Source: Delta-02 sp964513565
GTDB taxonomy: Bacteria; Desulfobacterota; Syntrophorhabdia; Syntrophorhabdales; Syntrophorhabdaceae
DNA length: 64,000 nt
Assembly (NCBI GenBank): GCA_964513565.1
Contig: CAZENE010000001.1
Coordinates: 62,001-126,000 of the forward strand
Direction: 5' to 3'
The first letter of the stretch is position 1. Every line of letters starts with the position of its first letter. The notes under the pieces were generated by a model, which saw only the letters and a list, made by a program, of their open reading frames with translations, had not been told where the DNA came from and did not search any database. Below, one piece after another: positions 17,595 to 25,469 of this stretch. Both the position numbers and the translations under genes were made by a program.

Positions 17595-17918
17595 TTATTC
17601 TTTCAGTATCACTATGGATACCGCGTATGATCTCTCGTGAGAAATACTCACATTATCATAGCGGACCCCGTGGTACATAATGAAAGGTTTGCCGGATTCG
17701 CTGAGCACCTCGATATCCCTGAACACAAGGCGTCTCCCGGCCGCCTTCATAAATGCCTCTTTTGCTGCAAACCTGCCCGCAAGCGACTCCTCCTTCCGTC
17801 TCTTGTTCGCTGCGTAGCCGACCTCGGCAGGCGTGAATACCTTCTCAAAAAATCTGTCCCCGTACCGCTCCACCATCCCCGCGATACGCCGGACATCAAC
17901 TATGTCTATTCCGATCAT
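17595..17918 (-). CDS. acpS: Holo-[acyl-carrier-protein] synthase
   Basis: 107 residues from ATG 17918, giving the canonical start MIGIDIVDVRRI. The frame is open to an ATG at 17972, but the extra 18 residues would be encoded by the adjacent heptad repeat and match nothing in the family, so they are rejected. AcpS transfers 4'-phosphopantetheine to acyl carrier protein. Metal/CoA-binding motifs are GIDIVDV, FTPAEVGYA, and RFAAKEAFMKA. No good Shine-Dalgarno is visible: the bases before the ATG belong to the repeat. It presumably modifies the AcpP encoded at 32.4 kb. Confidence 0.93.
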   Translation of the reverse strand: MIGIDIVDVRRIAGMVERYGDRFFEKVFTPAEVGYAANKRRKEESLAGRFAAKEAFMKAAGRRLVFRDIEVLSESGKPFIMYHGVRYDNVSISHERSYAVSIVILKE

Positions 17919-17926
17919 AGTGCGAC

Positions 17927-18021
17927 CGTAAATCGTAAAACGTAAATCGTTTAAAAATCCTGCTGTTTTCATTATTCCGGATTGAAGTCCTTTACTCCTT
18001 ACAATTCACGTTTTACGTTTT
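17927..18021. repeat. Two-armed heptad repeat between pdxJ and acpS
   Basis: Left arm 17927-17954: CGTAAAT-CGTAAAA-CGTAAAT-CGTTTAA. Right arm 17994-18021: ACTCCTT-ACAATTC-ACGTTTT-ACGTTTT. Each arm keeps a strict 7-base register and the arms are inverted complements (AACGTAAA against TTTACGTT), so the RNA can fold into a long hairpin about 40 bases apart. The pdxJ stop codon (18013-18015) lies inside the right arm. Confidence 0.88.
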
Positions 18022-18729
18022 TATCAGTTCTATCATATCCCGAACCGCCCGGTCGAGGCCGACGAATATGGCCCGGGCTATAATGCTGTGGCCTATGCTG
18101 AGCTCGTTGATTTCCGGGATGACGGCGATCTCGCGAACATTATGGTAATGCAGCCCGTGACCCGCATTGACCTTAAGGCCCAGTTCATTGCCAAGTGCTG
18201 CCGCGTGGACCACCTTTTTGAGTTCTGTTTCCCGTGTCCAGCTGGTTCCGGCGTTTGCGTACGCTCCCGTATGTATCTCGATCATATCGGCTCCGATCCT
18301 GGCCGAGGCCTTGATCTGCGATTCTACGGGATCTATAAAAAGGCTTACCGCCACACCATGTTTCTTTACCGCCTCGATGACCCTTTCGATCTTAGCCGCA
18401 TTTTTCATGACATCGAGGCCGCCCTCCGTTGTAAGTTCCTGACGTTTTTCCGGGACCAGGGTTATCATGTCCGGTTCCGTCCGTTCAGCAATTTTTGCCA
18501 TCTCGGGCGTAGCGGCCATTTCGAGGTTGAGCTTCGTGCGTACCACTCCGCGCAGTATCGTGAGGTCCCGGTCCTTTATATGCCTGCGGTCTTCCCTCAA
18601 GTGTATGATAATACCTTTTGCTCCTGCCATCTCCACTATTCCTGCCGCATAGACGGGATCGGGATAGTGGATGCTTCGCGCTTCCCGCAGCGTTGCGACA
18701 TGATCTATGTTCACCATGAGTTCAGGCAT
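18013..18729 (-). CDS. pdxJ: Pyridoxine 5'-phosphate synthase
   Basis: 238 residues, full length. It condenses 1-deoxyxylulose 5-phosphate with 3-amino-2-oxopropyl phosphate in the DXP-dependent vitamin B6 pathway. Motifs: VNIDHVATLREAR, HLREDRRHI, NLEMAAT, TLVPEKRQELTTEGGLDV, VSLFIDP, EIHTGAYA, VNAGHGLHYHNV, ELSIGHSIIARA. The TAA stop and the preceding Thr codon are contributed by a heptad repeat, suggesting the element arrived or grew at the gene end without harm. Confidence 0.96.
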   Translation of the reverse strand: MPELMVNIDHVATLREARSIHYPDPVYAAGIVEMAGAKGIIIHLREDRRHIKDRDLTILRGVVRTKLNLEMAATPEMAKIAERTEPDMITLVPEKRQELTTEGGLDVMKNAAKIERVIEAVKKHGVAVSLFIDPVESQIKASARIGADMIEIHTGAYANAGTSWTRETELKKVVHAAALGNELGLKVNAGHGLHYHNVREIAVIPEINELSIGHSIIARAIFVGLDRAVRDMIELIKT

Positions 18730-18766
18730 TTATATCCTCCGGTATATTAACGTTCACACAGCACCT

Positions 18767-19447
18767 CTACCTTATATCAAGGGTAACGGGGATCTCTTTC
18801 CCGGCGTGCTTCTTCAGTATTATCCTTACATTATCTGGTCTTACGCTGGTTTGGGGAAGGTCTTCCAGATCGAATCCGATAGTAACGGATTCTTCATTTT
18901 TATTCAGGTCCCCGTTTATCGGCAGGGTCTCGATGGTGGTCACTTTTTCCAGGGACCGCCTCGGTCCTTCTGCAGTCACATGCTGAGGGTTGATATGGGT
19001 GATATCATACCGATCCCGCCATTTCCTGTCTAATTTCGGCACGACCTTGAGATGTTTTTCTATGATCCTCTCAACAGTCAGTCGCAAAGTGCCCGGTCTG
19101 ACATCGACGACCTCGATACCTCGGGGGACACTCACATTTGCTTTTGAAAAATTGAACACGGTTTCGCCTTCTTTTGTTCCGTTAAGGTTAATGACAACGT
19201 TGATGTCACGGTCCTTGAGTTCCTTCAGGAGTGATACCCGGCCGCTCACTGTCACGAAGACACGTTCCGGGTCCATTCTTGTTACCATCATGTTTTTGGG
19301 AAGGTGGGCTATGGAGACGGGGATCGTGAGATCTTTTTTTGGCTCACCGATCTGAAAGACCGTATACCACAGCATGATTGCCAGAGCGAGGGAAAGAAGC
19401 TTAAGCTTCCAATTCTTGGCTGCGTAACGTTCCAGCACTTTTTTCAC
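18767..19447 (-). CDS. cdaR: YbbR-domain protein, regulator of diadenylate cyclase (CdaR-like)
   Basis: 226 residues. One N-terminal membrane helix (LKLLSLALAIMLWYTVFQIG, about 14-33) anchors a periplasmic part of two to three YbbR repeats, recognised by the VPVSIAHLPKNMMV and VRPGTLRLTVERI blocks. In Firmicutes the orthologue binds and modulates CdaA. Its position 22 bases after cdaA supports the same role here. It is shorter than the four-repeat B. subtilis protein. glmM, often the next gene, is absent. Confidence 0.88.
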   Translation of the reverse strand: MKKVLERYAAKNWKLKLLSLALAIMLWYTVFQIGEPKKDLTIPVSIAHLPKNMMVTRMDPERVFVTVSGRVSLLKELKDRDINVVINLNGTKEGETVFNFSKANVSVPRGIEVVDVRPGTLRLTVERIIEKHLKVVPKLDRKWRDRYDITHINPQHVTAEGPRRSLEKVTTIETLPINGDLNKNEESVTIGFDLEDLPQTSVRPDNVRIILKKHAGKEIPVTLDIR

Positions 19448-19469
19448 CGTGATATCTTCGCCTCCCCGA

Positions 19470-20210
19470 TCAGCTCAAAACTTCCTTGAGGACTTTTTTT
19501 AGTTCGTCCGTACCGATATTGGAATGTATCTGACCGTGTTGGGCATAGGATATTATCCCCCGCTCCTCGGAAACAACGATCGAGACAGCGTCCGTTACTT
19601 CCGTGATGCCGATTGCGGCACGATGGCGCGTGCCCAAGTTTTTGTCGATCTCGTCCGCTGTTGTGAGAGGAAGCACGCAGCCGGCTGAAATGATCCGTCC
19701 CTCCCGGATTATCAATGCGCCGTCATGCAGGGGCGAGGCAAACTGGAAAATGCTGACCACCAGTTCGGCATTGACCTCCGCATCGAAACGGACACCGGCT
19801 TCCATAAACTCCTCGAGGCCCACTTCGCGTTCTACGACAATAAGCGCTCCCATCATGCGCTTTTTCATGACCAGGCATGCGTTTGCCAGCTCATCCAGGA
19901 ACATGGTTTCCTTGACGTAGCTGATCTTTCGAAAAAAAGGGTTTCTTCCGAGCGCAAGAAGAAGGCGCCGGAGATCATCCTGAAAGATCACTATGATGAC
20001 GAATACGATGGAGCCTATAAAGCTGTTGAAGATCCAGCTTAAGGTAAACAGCTCGAGCCGTTTCGCGATCGCAAAAACGAACATTATAATTACGAGCCCC
20101 AGCAGAAGCTGTATGGCCCGGGTGCCTTTTATAAGGAGAAATACCCGGTAGATAATAAAAGCGACAATGATTATGTCGAGGATGTCCTGCCACCGTATCT
20201 CGGGTATCAT
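19470..20210 (-). CDS. cdaA: Membrane diadenylate cyclase CdaA
   Basis: 246 residues. Three N-terminal membrane helices (about 11-75) precede a DAC domain that makes c-di-AMP from two ATP. The catalytic DGALIIREGRI (DGA) and GTRHRAAIGI (RHR) motifs are intact, so it should be active. The start overlaps the folP stop by four bases. c-di-AMP controls potassium and osmolyte balance. Presence of the cyclase with its YbbR partner in this organism type is consistent with other delta-proteobacteria; no c-di-AMP phosphodiesterase is in the window. Confidence 0.94.
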   Translation of the reverse strand: MIPEIRWQDILDIIIVAFIIYRVFLLIKGTRAIQLLLGLVIIMFVFAIAKRLELFTLSWIFNSFIGSIVFVIIVIFQDDLRRLLLALGRNPFFRKISYVKETMFLDELANACLVMKKRMMGALIVVEREVGLEEFMEAGVRFDAEVNAELVVSIFQFASPLHDGALIIREGRIISAGCVLPLTTADEIDKNLGTRHRAAIGITEVTDAVSIVVSEERGIISYAQHGQIHSNIGTDELKKVLKEVLS

Positions 20211-21022
20211 GCGTCCATGACCGCCTTTACCATTTTTAGGACCTTGCCGGCCTTATGGACATCATGGACCCGAAAGATATCGGCCCCGTTCATAAGAGCG
20301 ACGGCGATTGTGGCGAGGGTGCCTTCGATCCTTTCTTTAAGGGGGGAATCAGTTATCTTCCCGATGAACGATTTCATTGATGTGCCTATAAGGAGCGGCT
20401 TCCCCAGTTCTTTAAAAACATGCAGCATCTTGAGGATTCGCAGGTTGTCCTCGATGCGCTTGCCAAAGCAGATGCCCGGGTCGATAATGACCTTTCCGTC
20501 GTTGACCCCGGCTTCCAGGGCATAATGCACCTGTCGCCGCAAGAATGCCATTATCTCGGCAATGACGTTGTCATATACGGGATTCTCCTGCATATTCTTT
20601 GGTGTTCCCTTTATATGCATGATAACCGCGTATGCATCAAATTCGGCAATGACATGGACCATTTTATCGTCATACGTCAGTCCGCTGATGTCATTTACGA
20701 TATCCGCCCCGGCTTTGAGCGCCTCACGTGCGACAGCAGCCTTGTACGTATCCACGGAGATCGGTATATCCGATATCTCGCGCACTTTTGTTATAACAGG
20801 AATTACGCGCGAAAGCTCTTCGTCTTCGCTTACCTGTTCGGAGAACGGTCTTGTTGATTCACCGCCGATATCGATTATATCCGCGCCGTCTTCGATCATG
20901 CGCTTCGCATGGCTGATGGCATCCTGAAGGGCCCAATGCCTTCCCCCATCCGAAAATGAATCGGGGGTGACATTGAGGATCCCCATTAAAGCGGGGCTAT
21001 TACACGGGAAGACCCGGGGCAT
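20207..21022 (-). CDS. folP: Dihydropteroate synthase
   Basis: 271 residues. It joins pABA to hydroxymethyl-dihydropterin pyrophosphate in folate synthesis. Motifs: MGILNVTPDSFSDGG, DIGGESTRPFSE, SVDTYKAAVAREAL, IIDPGICFGK, LLIGTSMKSFIG and FRVHDV. The ATG at 21022 gives the usual dozen residues before MGILNVTPDSF and overlaps ftsH by 23 bases, the conserved ftsH-folP pairing. Confidence 0.95.
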   Translation of the reverse strand: MPRVFPCNSPALMGILNVTPDSFSDGGRHWALQDAISHAKRMIEDGADIIDIGGESTRPFSEQVSEDEELSRVIPVITKVREISDIPISVDTYKAAVAREALKAGADIVNDISGLTYDDKMVHVIAEFDAYAVIMHIKGTPKNMQENPVYDNVIAEIMAFLRRQVHYALEAGVNDGKVIIDPGICFGKRIEDNLRILKMLHVFKELGKPLLIGTSMKSFIGKITDSPLKERIEGTLATIAVALMNGADIFRVHDVHKAGKVLKMVKAVMDA

Positions 21023-22823
21023 CGGCTACTCTGATAATGGAATCGACCTCCTGACCGTCTAGCACTTCTTTTTCCAAAAGGGCGTTCGCAAGCGCGTGAA
21101 GCGACTCTATATGTTTGGAAATAAGGTTCTTTGCCCGGGTATGGCAGTTGTCTACAAGCTCCTTGAGTTCCTCGTCAATGCCCTGCGCTGTCTGTTCGCT
21201 GAAGTCCCGGTTGCGGGAAATCTCTTTGCCGAGGAAGATGTGCTCTTCATTCTTGCCATAATTAATGGGGCCAAGCTTGTCGCTCATTCCCCATTCGCAT
21301 ACCATTTTTCGGGCAATCTTGGTTGCCCGCTCTATATCGTTGCCTGACCCGGTGGTGAGTTGTCCTATCACAAGCTCTTCGGCAACCCTTCCGCCAAGCA
21401 GTATCGAGATGCTGTTGAGAAGGTAATCCCGTGAATATGTGTGACGTTCATCGATAGGCAGCTGCTGCGTGAGCCCTAACGCCCTTCCCCGGGGGATGAT
21501 AGTCACCTTATGGATTGGATCGGTGCCGGGGATCATCTTCGCAACCAGGGCGTGGCCTGCCTCATGATAGGCGGTGAGCCTTCGCTCCTCGTAGGGGATT
21601 ATCATACTGCGCCGCTCGACACCCATAAGCACCTTGTCCTTAGCATGTTCGAAATCGTCCATCTCAACGGCTTTCTTGTCCCGGCGGGCTGCTATCAGGG
21701 CAGCCTCATTGACAAGATTTGCCAGATCGGCGCCTGAAAAACCGGGTGTGCCCCGTGCTATTATGGAAAGGTCGACGTTTTCCGAAACCAGCGTCTTGCG
21801 GGTATGCACCTTCAGTATCTCTTCCCGTCCTTTGACATCGGGGGTTGATACGACGATCTGCCTGTCGAAACGACCAGGCCGCAAAAGGGCCGGATCAAGG
21901 ACGTCAGGCCGGTTCGTAGCGGACATGACGATAACGCCTTCGTTGGATTCAAAACCGTCCATCTCGACGAGAAGCTGGTTCAAGGTCTGCTCTCGTTCGT
22001 CGTGGCCACCGCCGAGCCCGGCTCCGCGGTGCCGCCCGACCGCATCGATCTCGTCTATGAATATTATGCAGGGGGCATTCTTTTTTGCCTGATTAAACAG
22101 GTCGCGCACCCGCGAAGCGCCGACGCCGACGAACATTTCCACAAAATCGGACCCGCTTATTGTAAAGAACGGAACATTGGCCTCACCTGCTATCGCACGT
22201 GCAAGAAGTGTCTTCCCGGTTCCGGGAGGCCCTACGAGAAGTACGCCCTTCGGGATGCGGCCGCCGAGCTTTGTGAACCTCTTGGGGTCTACGAGAAATT
22301 CTATGACTTCTTGAAGCTCTTCTTTTGCTTCGTCGATTCCCGCGACATCCTGGAAGGTAACGCGGTTGTCCCGTCCCGTGAAAAGGCGGGCCTTGCTCTT
22401 ACCGAACGCCATGGCTTTTCCACCGCCGGACTGCATCTGGCGCATGAAGAAGATCCACACGCCTATCAGGAGAAGCATGGGAAACCATGATATGAAGATG
22501 TTCTGCCAGAGTCCAGATTCCTCGTCGGGTTTCGCGGTGATCTTAACGCCCTTTTCCCTGAGCCTTTTTATGAGATCGGGGTCATCCGGCGCAAACGTCT
22601 TAAACTCCTTCCCGTCTTTATATACGCCGGTTATGCTTCTTCCCTGTATCATTACAGACGCTACTTTATCCGCGGTCACTGATTCTGAAAATTCGCTGAA
22701 CGGTACACTTTCAAGGTTCTTTTTCGGCTTATTATAGATCTGGAAGACGAAAAGACCGAGAAGAATGATGACCAGAACAGCTACGATGCTTTTGTTTGTT
22801 GGTCCTTGCGTAGTTCTTGACAT
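21000..22823 (-). CDS. ftsH: ATP-dependent zinc metalloprotease FtsH
   Basis: 607 residues (E. coli: 644). Two membrane helices (about 12-30 and 110-128) flank a short periplasmic domain; then an AAA module with Walker A GPPGTGKT (about 196-203), Walker B IIFIDEIDAVG, SRH ATNRPDVLDPALLRPGRFDR, and the protease site H420-E-A-G-H424 with a downstream Asp ligand. It degrades membrane and regulatory proteins. It is the first gene of the 12-22.8 kb operon. No Shine-Dalgarno precedes the ATG and an extended -10 box sits 12 bases upstream. Confidence 0.97.
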   Translation of the reverse strand: MSRTTQGPTNKSIVAVLVIILLGLFVFQIYNKPKKNLESVPFSEFSESVTADKVASVMIQGRSITGVYKDGKEFKTFAPDDPDLIKRLREKGVKITAKPDEESGLWQNIFISWFPMLLLIGVWIFFMRQMQSGGGKAMAFGKSKARLFTGRDNRVTFQDVAGIDEAKEELQEVIEFLVDPKRFTKLGGRIPKGVLLVGPPGTGKTLLARAIAGEANVPFFTISGSDFVEMFVGVGASRVRDLFNQAKKNAPCIIFIDEIDAVGRHRGAGLGGGHDEREQTLNQLLVEMDGFESNEGVIVMSATNRPDVLDPALLRPGRFDRQIVVSTPDVKGREEILKVHTRKTLVSENVDLSIIARGTPGFSGADLANLVNEAALIAARRDKKAVEMDDFEHAKDKVLMGVERRSMIIPYEERRLTAYHEAGHALVAKMIPGTDPIHKVTIIPRGRALGLTQQLPIDERHTYSRDYLLNSISILLGGRVAEELVIGQLTTGSGNDIERATKIARKMVCEWGMSDKLGPINYGKNEEHIFLGKEISRNRDFSEQTAQGIDEELKELVDNCHTRAKNLISKHIESLHALANALLEKEVLDGQEVDSIIRVADAPGLPV

Positions 22824-22835
22824 AGGCCACAGTTT

Positions 22836-22844
22836 ATCATATCA
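22836..22844 (-). promoter_or_regulatory. Putative extended -10 promoter of ftsH operon
   Basis: On the minus strand TGATATGAT (22844-22836) has the extended -10 form TGnTATnAT. No good -35 hexamer lies 16-18 bases upstream, though TTGATA occurs 13 bases upstream. The predicted start would leave a leader of only about five bases before the ATG at 22823. Heat-shock control, typical for ftsH elsewhere, is not evident. Confidence 0.35.
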
Positions 22845-22938
22845 GGCGCATATTTATCAATATTGTCAGGTTATTGGCGCGATGTTTTTCTTGCATTTCT
22901 GAAAATGGTGTGTAATAAGAATTCGAGATCAAAAAGAA

Positions 22939-22966
22939 ATGAGCGATGGGTAATGGTTAATGAAAA
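22939..22966. repeat. Heptad repeat overlapping a start codon
   Basis: Four 7-base units ATGAGCG-ATGGGTA-ATGGTTA-ATGAAAA. Their wording (ATGGGTAATGG) matches the repeat behind hflX at 5701-5742. The start codon of the following reductase gene (22953) is the third ATG of the series. Confidence 0.6.
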
Positions 22967-23813
22967 GGAAAAACGGGTGCTGGGTCTCATCGCGTCGCCT
23001 AGGGCACTCGGCAATTGCGAGACATATACCAAGGAGATATCCCGCCGTATACCTGAGGCACATACGCTGAAGCTTTTAAGGTTGACGTCATTGGACATAC
23101 GTCCCTGCCGGGCATGTTATGGATGCGTTATGGGCAATCCGTGTCCCGAGGAAGATGACTTGGACTTTCTGCTCTGTGAACTTGCGACTGCAGATGCGGT
23201 CATTCTTGCTTCTCCCGTATATTATCTCGGAGCCAATGCGATCGTAAAAAGGATATTGGACAGGGGGTTCCTTTTTTTCAACATCCTTGAACAAACGTAT
23301 AAAAAACCAATAGTCCTTCTCAATTTCTTCGGAATTCCCGAACGTGCGGGTATTGCCCCGCAGATGCTCGAAACATTCGCGATGTTCCTCGGCATGACCG
23401 TCAAGGCGAGCCTCCTGGTAGAGGCCGCCCTCCCGGGAGAGGCGCTCATGAACGAAAAGAACCTTTCACTCGCCGACAGGCTGGGAAAAATTATATTCTC
23501 GCCGGAATCTATAAAGCCTGAAAGAGGTTGCCCGTACTGCGGCAGCCGGATCATGCGCGCCGCCCGAAAAGACTTTATCTGCACCGTCTGCCACGGCACT
23601 TTCGGCATCGACGAGAACGGCCGTTTTCTGCCGTTAAAAGAGGGCGGAATAATCGGCCCGCCGGAACACATGCTCCTTCACCGCGAATGGCTGCGCGGCA
23701 TGAAAAAGAAATTTCAGGAGAACAAAAAGAAGATCATCCAGACAATTGCAAGTTATAAAGACGACGGCGAATGGATCAAGCCGCCTTCCCGCACCCCGTC
23801 ATCACGGGCTTGA
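22953..23813 (+). CDS. Flavodoxin-fold NAD(P)H/FMN-dependent reductase with C-terminal zinc ribbon
   Basis: 286 residues from ATG 22953; earlier in-frame ATGs at 22863 and 22905 would add residues with no family match. The N-terminal flavodoxin-like domain (about 1-185) has VLGLIASPRALGNCETYTKEI (phosphate-binding loop), CRACYGCVMGNPCPEEDDL and ILASPVYYLGANAIVKRILDR, typical of iron-sulfur-flavoprotein-like multimeric reductases; the CxxC-x5-CP cluster could bind Fe-S. The C-terminus has a probable zinc ribbon, CPYCG then CTVCHG. The last ten residues (PPSRTPSSRA) run into a GTCATCC repeat, so the true ancestral end was probably earlier. It stands alone between two divergent operons. Confidence 0.75.
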   Translation: MVNEKEKRVLGLIASPRALGNCETYTKEISRRIPEAHTLKLLRLTSLDIRPCRACYGCVMGNPCPEEDDLDFLLCELATADAVILASPVYYLGANAIVKRILDRGFLFFNILEQTYKKPIVLLNFFGIPERAGIAPQMLETFAMFLGMTVKASLLVEAALPGEALMNEKNLSLADRLGKIIFSPESIKPERGCPYCGSRIMRAARKDFICTVCHGTFGIDENGRFLPLKEGGIIGPPEHMLLHREWLRGMKKKFQENKKKIIQTIASYKDDGEWIKPPSRTPSSRA

Positions 23814-23988
23814 AGACTGTGCAGCAATTTCAATTCCGTCATCCAGGGCCATTTATTGCGCTTTGCGGGCATAATGTTTTGCCGTCATCCAGGCGTTAAG
23901 CGACGGAAGGCGTTAATTGCAACACCGCCTTCTTAAGGCGGGACTCATGCCTGGGAATTTGGGCTCATGGTCTTTACCCGGGAATGAC
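23796..23988. repeat. Intergenic GTCATCC/GGAATGAC repeat cluster
   Basis: CCGTCATCA at 23796-23804, CCGTCATCC at 23836-23844 and 23882-23890, and an opposed GGGAATGAC at 23980-23988. This is the common intergenic palindrome family of the CGTCATTCCCG...CGGGAATGACG kind. Between them 23925-23941 forms a perfect 7-bp hairpin (CCGCCTT, loop CTT, AAGGCGG). The cluster fills the spacer between two convergent genes and could act in termination or mRNA protection, but no T-run follows the hairpin. Confidence 0.6.
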
Positions 23989-24009
23989 CCGGGGTGAAGT
24001 GGATATTTT

Positions 24010-24516
24010 CTACAGCTTATCTATCCCTTTTACTGCTTTGCGGATTTTTTTCGGGAGCTTGCGGGGATTTCCCTTTTTGGGGCGGGAGGTGTCGGGATAA
24101 TCTTCCTCTTCATCGGGTTCGTAAGCGTGTGACGACAGCATCTCGGCGAATTTGACCGGGGTCAGGAAAGAAACTCCGCGCAGCTTCGCCTCATCGATGA
24201 TCGCACGGTCGGAGCTGACCACATAAAGGCTGGCAGGTCTTTTACGGATCCACCCGATAATGACGTCATCGGCGGTCTCGCCTTCTTTCGAGTAAATAAC
24301 CTCGATTCCGCGGTAATTCTCGGAATGCCTTCCCGGGGAAAAACTTCCATAAGCGTCAAAGACCACACTGATCCGGATTGAGCGGATCTTCTTGTACCGG
24401 GCGCATTTTTCGAGGAAGTCCCGCTGAAGCAGGTCCATCGAAGCCCCCTTCTGGACGGAAGCCCCGTTTACCCTATGTATATAATTATATCCGTCAACAA
24501 CAATATGCATAGACAC
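24010..24516 (-). CDS. NYN-domain (YacP/Rae1-like) RNA nuclease
   Basis: 168 residues. A PIN-like NYN fold begins IVVDGYNYIHRVNG, with acidic residues at SVVFDAYGSF, and VVSSDRAIIDEAKLRGVSFLTPVKFAEML near the C-terminus. Homologues include Rae1, which cuts mRNA at the ribosome. The C-terminal 30 residues are Lys/Arg/Pro-rich (PDTSRPKKGNPRKLPKKIRKAVKG), likely RNA-binding. It is the last gene of the fab-rib-nusB operon, 75 bases after nusB, behind a heptad repeat. Confidence 0.82.
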   Translation of the reverse strand: MSMHIVVDGYNYIHRVNGASVQKGASMDLLQRDFLEKCARYKKIRSIRISVVFDAYGSFSPGRHSENYRGIEVIYSKEGETADDVIIGWIRKRPASLYVVSSDRAIIDEAKLRGVSFLTPVKFAEMLSSHAYEPDEEEDYPDTSRPKKGNPRKLPKKIRKAVKGIDKL

Positions 24517-24544
24517 GGTTTCAAGTTAAGTTTCAGGTTTCAGC
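24517..24544. repeat. Heptad repeat upstream of NYN gene
   Basis: Four units GGTTTCA-AGTTAAG-TTTCAGG-TTTCAGC immediately before the start codon of the NYN gene. The words are the complement class of the CCTGAAA repeat at 4902-4936. Confidence 0.65.
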
Positions 24545-24591
24545 AAGAAAAACCAAAAATTCATAGGGGAACATTCCAGCGAAACGGACTA

Positions 24592-24999
24592 TTATCCTTG
24601 GTAATGATCCTTAAGTATCCTGTCTAGGACGCCGTTGATGAATTCTCGCGAGTCTTCGCTGCCGTATTTTTTTCCCATCTCTATGGCTTCATCGATGGCA
24701 ACCTTCGGCGGAACGTCTTCAGAAAATATCATCTCGAAGATTCCTATTCTGAGGACGTTCTTGTCCACATAGGCGATCCGATCGATCCGCCAGTGTTCGC
24801 ATGCCTGCCGTATGAATCCGTCTATCTTTTCTTGATGGGCCGTTATCCCGGCAAGGAGATACCGGGCATACTCTACAATATCTTCCTGGTAAGGGAACAG
24901 CGAGCAGTACTTGGTCAGTGCCCGACCGGGGTCTTCCCCGTTCGTCTCCACCTGATAAAGCATCCTCAGGGCTAACTCTCTCGCTTTCCGTCTGCGCAC
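24592..24999 (-). CDS. nusB: Transcription antitermination factor NusB
   Basis: 135 residues, all-helical. Motifs RRRKARELALRMLYQVE, HWRIDRIAYVDKNVLRIGIFEM, PPKVAIDEAIEMGKKYGSEDSREFINGVLD match NusB. It joins NusE (S10) on boxA RNA in rRNA antitermination. It overlaps ribH by 28 bases if the ATG at 24999 is used; the widespread ribH-nusB pair. Confidence 0.95.
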   Translation of the reverse strand: MRRRKARELALRMLYQVETNGEDPGRALTKYCSLFPYQEDIVEYARYLLAGITAHQEKIDGFIRQACEHWRIDRIAYVDKNVLRIGIFEMIFSEDVPPKVAIDEAIEMGKKYGSEDSREFINGVLDRILKDHYQG

Positions 25000-25460
25000 A
25001 AGTTGTTATCCTTGATAAGATTGACCATTTCGATGGCCGACATGGCGGCGTCATAGCCTTTGTTTCCTGCTTTTGTGCCTGCCCTCTCGATGGCCTGTTC
25101 GATGCTGTCACTTGTTATGATACCGAATGCTATCGGTTTTTCCAGTTCAAGTGATGACTGGGCGATACCCTTGGAAACTTCAGAGGCGACATAATGGAAG
25201 TGGGGCGTCGCGCCCTTTATGACCGCACCGAGGCAGATTACTCCATCGATATCCTTCTTTCGGGCGACCAGTTTTGCCGCAAGGGGAATTTCGAAGGAAC
25301 CGGGAACCCGGTATATGTCAATCTTGTTATCATCGGCCCCGTGCCGTTTCAGGGCATCGAGTGCGCCTTCAACCAACCGGTCCGTAATGAAGCTGTTGAA
25401 CCTGCTTACGACGATTGCAAACCGGAAGCCTTTTGCATTGAGCTTGCCCTCTCGTACCAT
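24972..25460 (-). CDS. ribH: 6,7-dimethyl-8-ribityllumazine synthase
   Basis: 162 residues. It makes lumazine from the ribBA and ribD products, in a large capsid-like assembly. Motifs: VVSRFNSFITDRLVEGAL, VPGSFEIPLAAK, GAVIKGATPHFHYVASEVSKGIA, GIITSDSIEQAIERAGTKAGNKGYDAA. I choose ATG 25460, which has AGAGGTG six bases upstream, over GTG 25466, which overlaps that site. Confidence 0.95.
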   Translation of the reverse strand: MVREGKLNAKGFRFAIVVSRFNSFITDRLVEGALDALKRHGADDNKIDIYRVPGSFEIPLAAKLVARKKDIDGVICLGAVIKGATPHFHYVASEVSKGIAQSSLELEKPIAFGIITSDSIEQAIERAGTKAGNKGYDAAMSAIEMVNLIKDNNLCADGKRES

Positions 25461-25469
25461 GTTCACCTC

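Noticed and set aside
22865..22893. Sigma54 promoter (TTGGCGCG...TTGC) before the reductase gene
   Set aside because: GG and GC elements are about 15 bases apart instead of the required 10.
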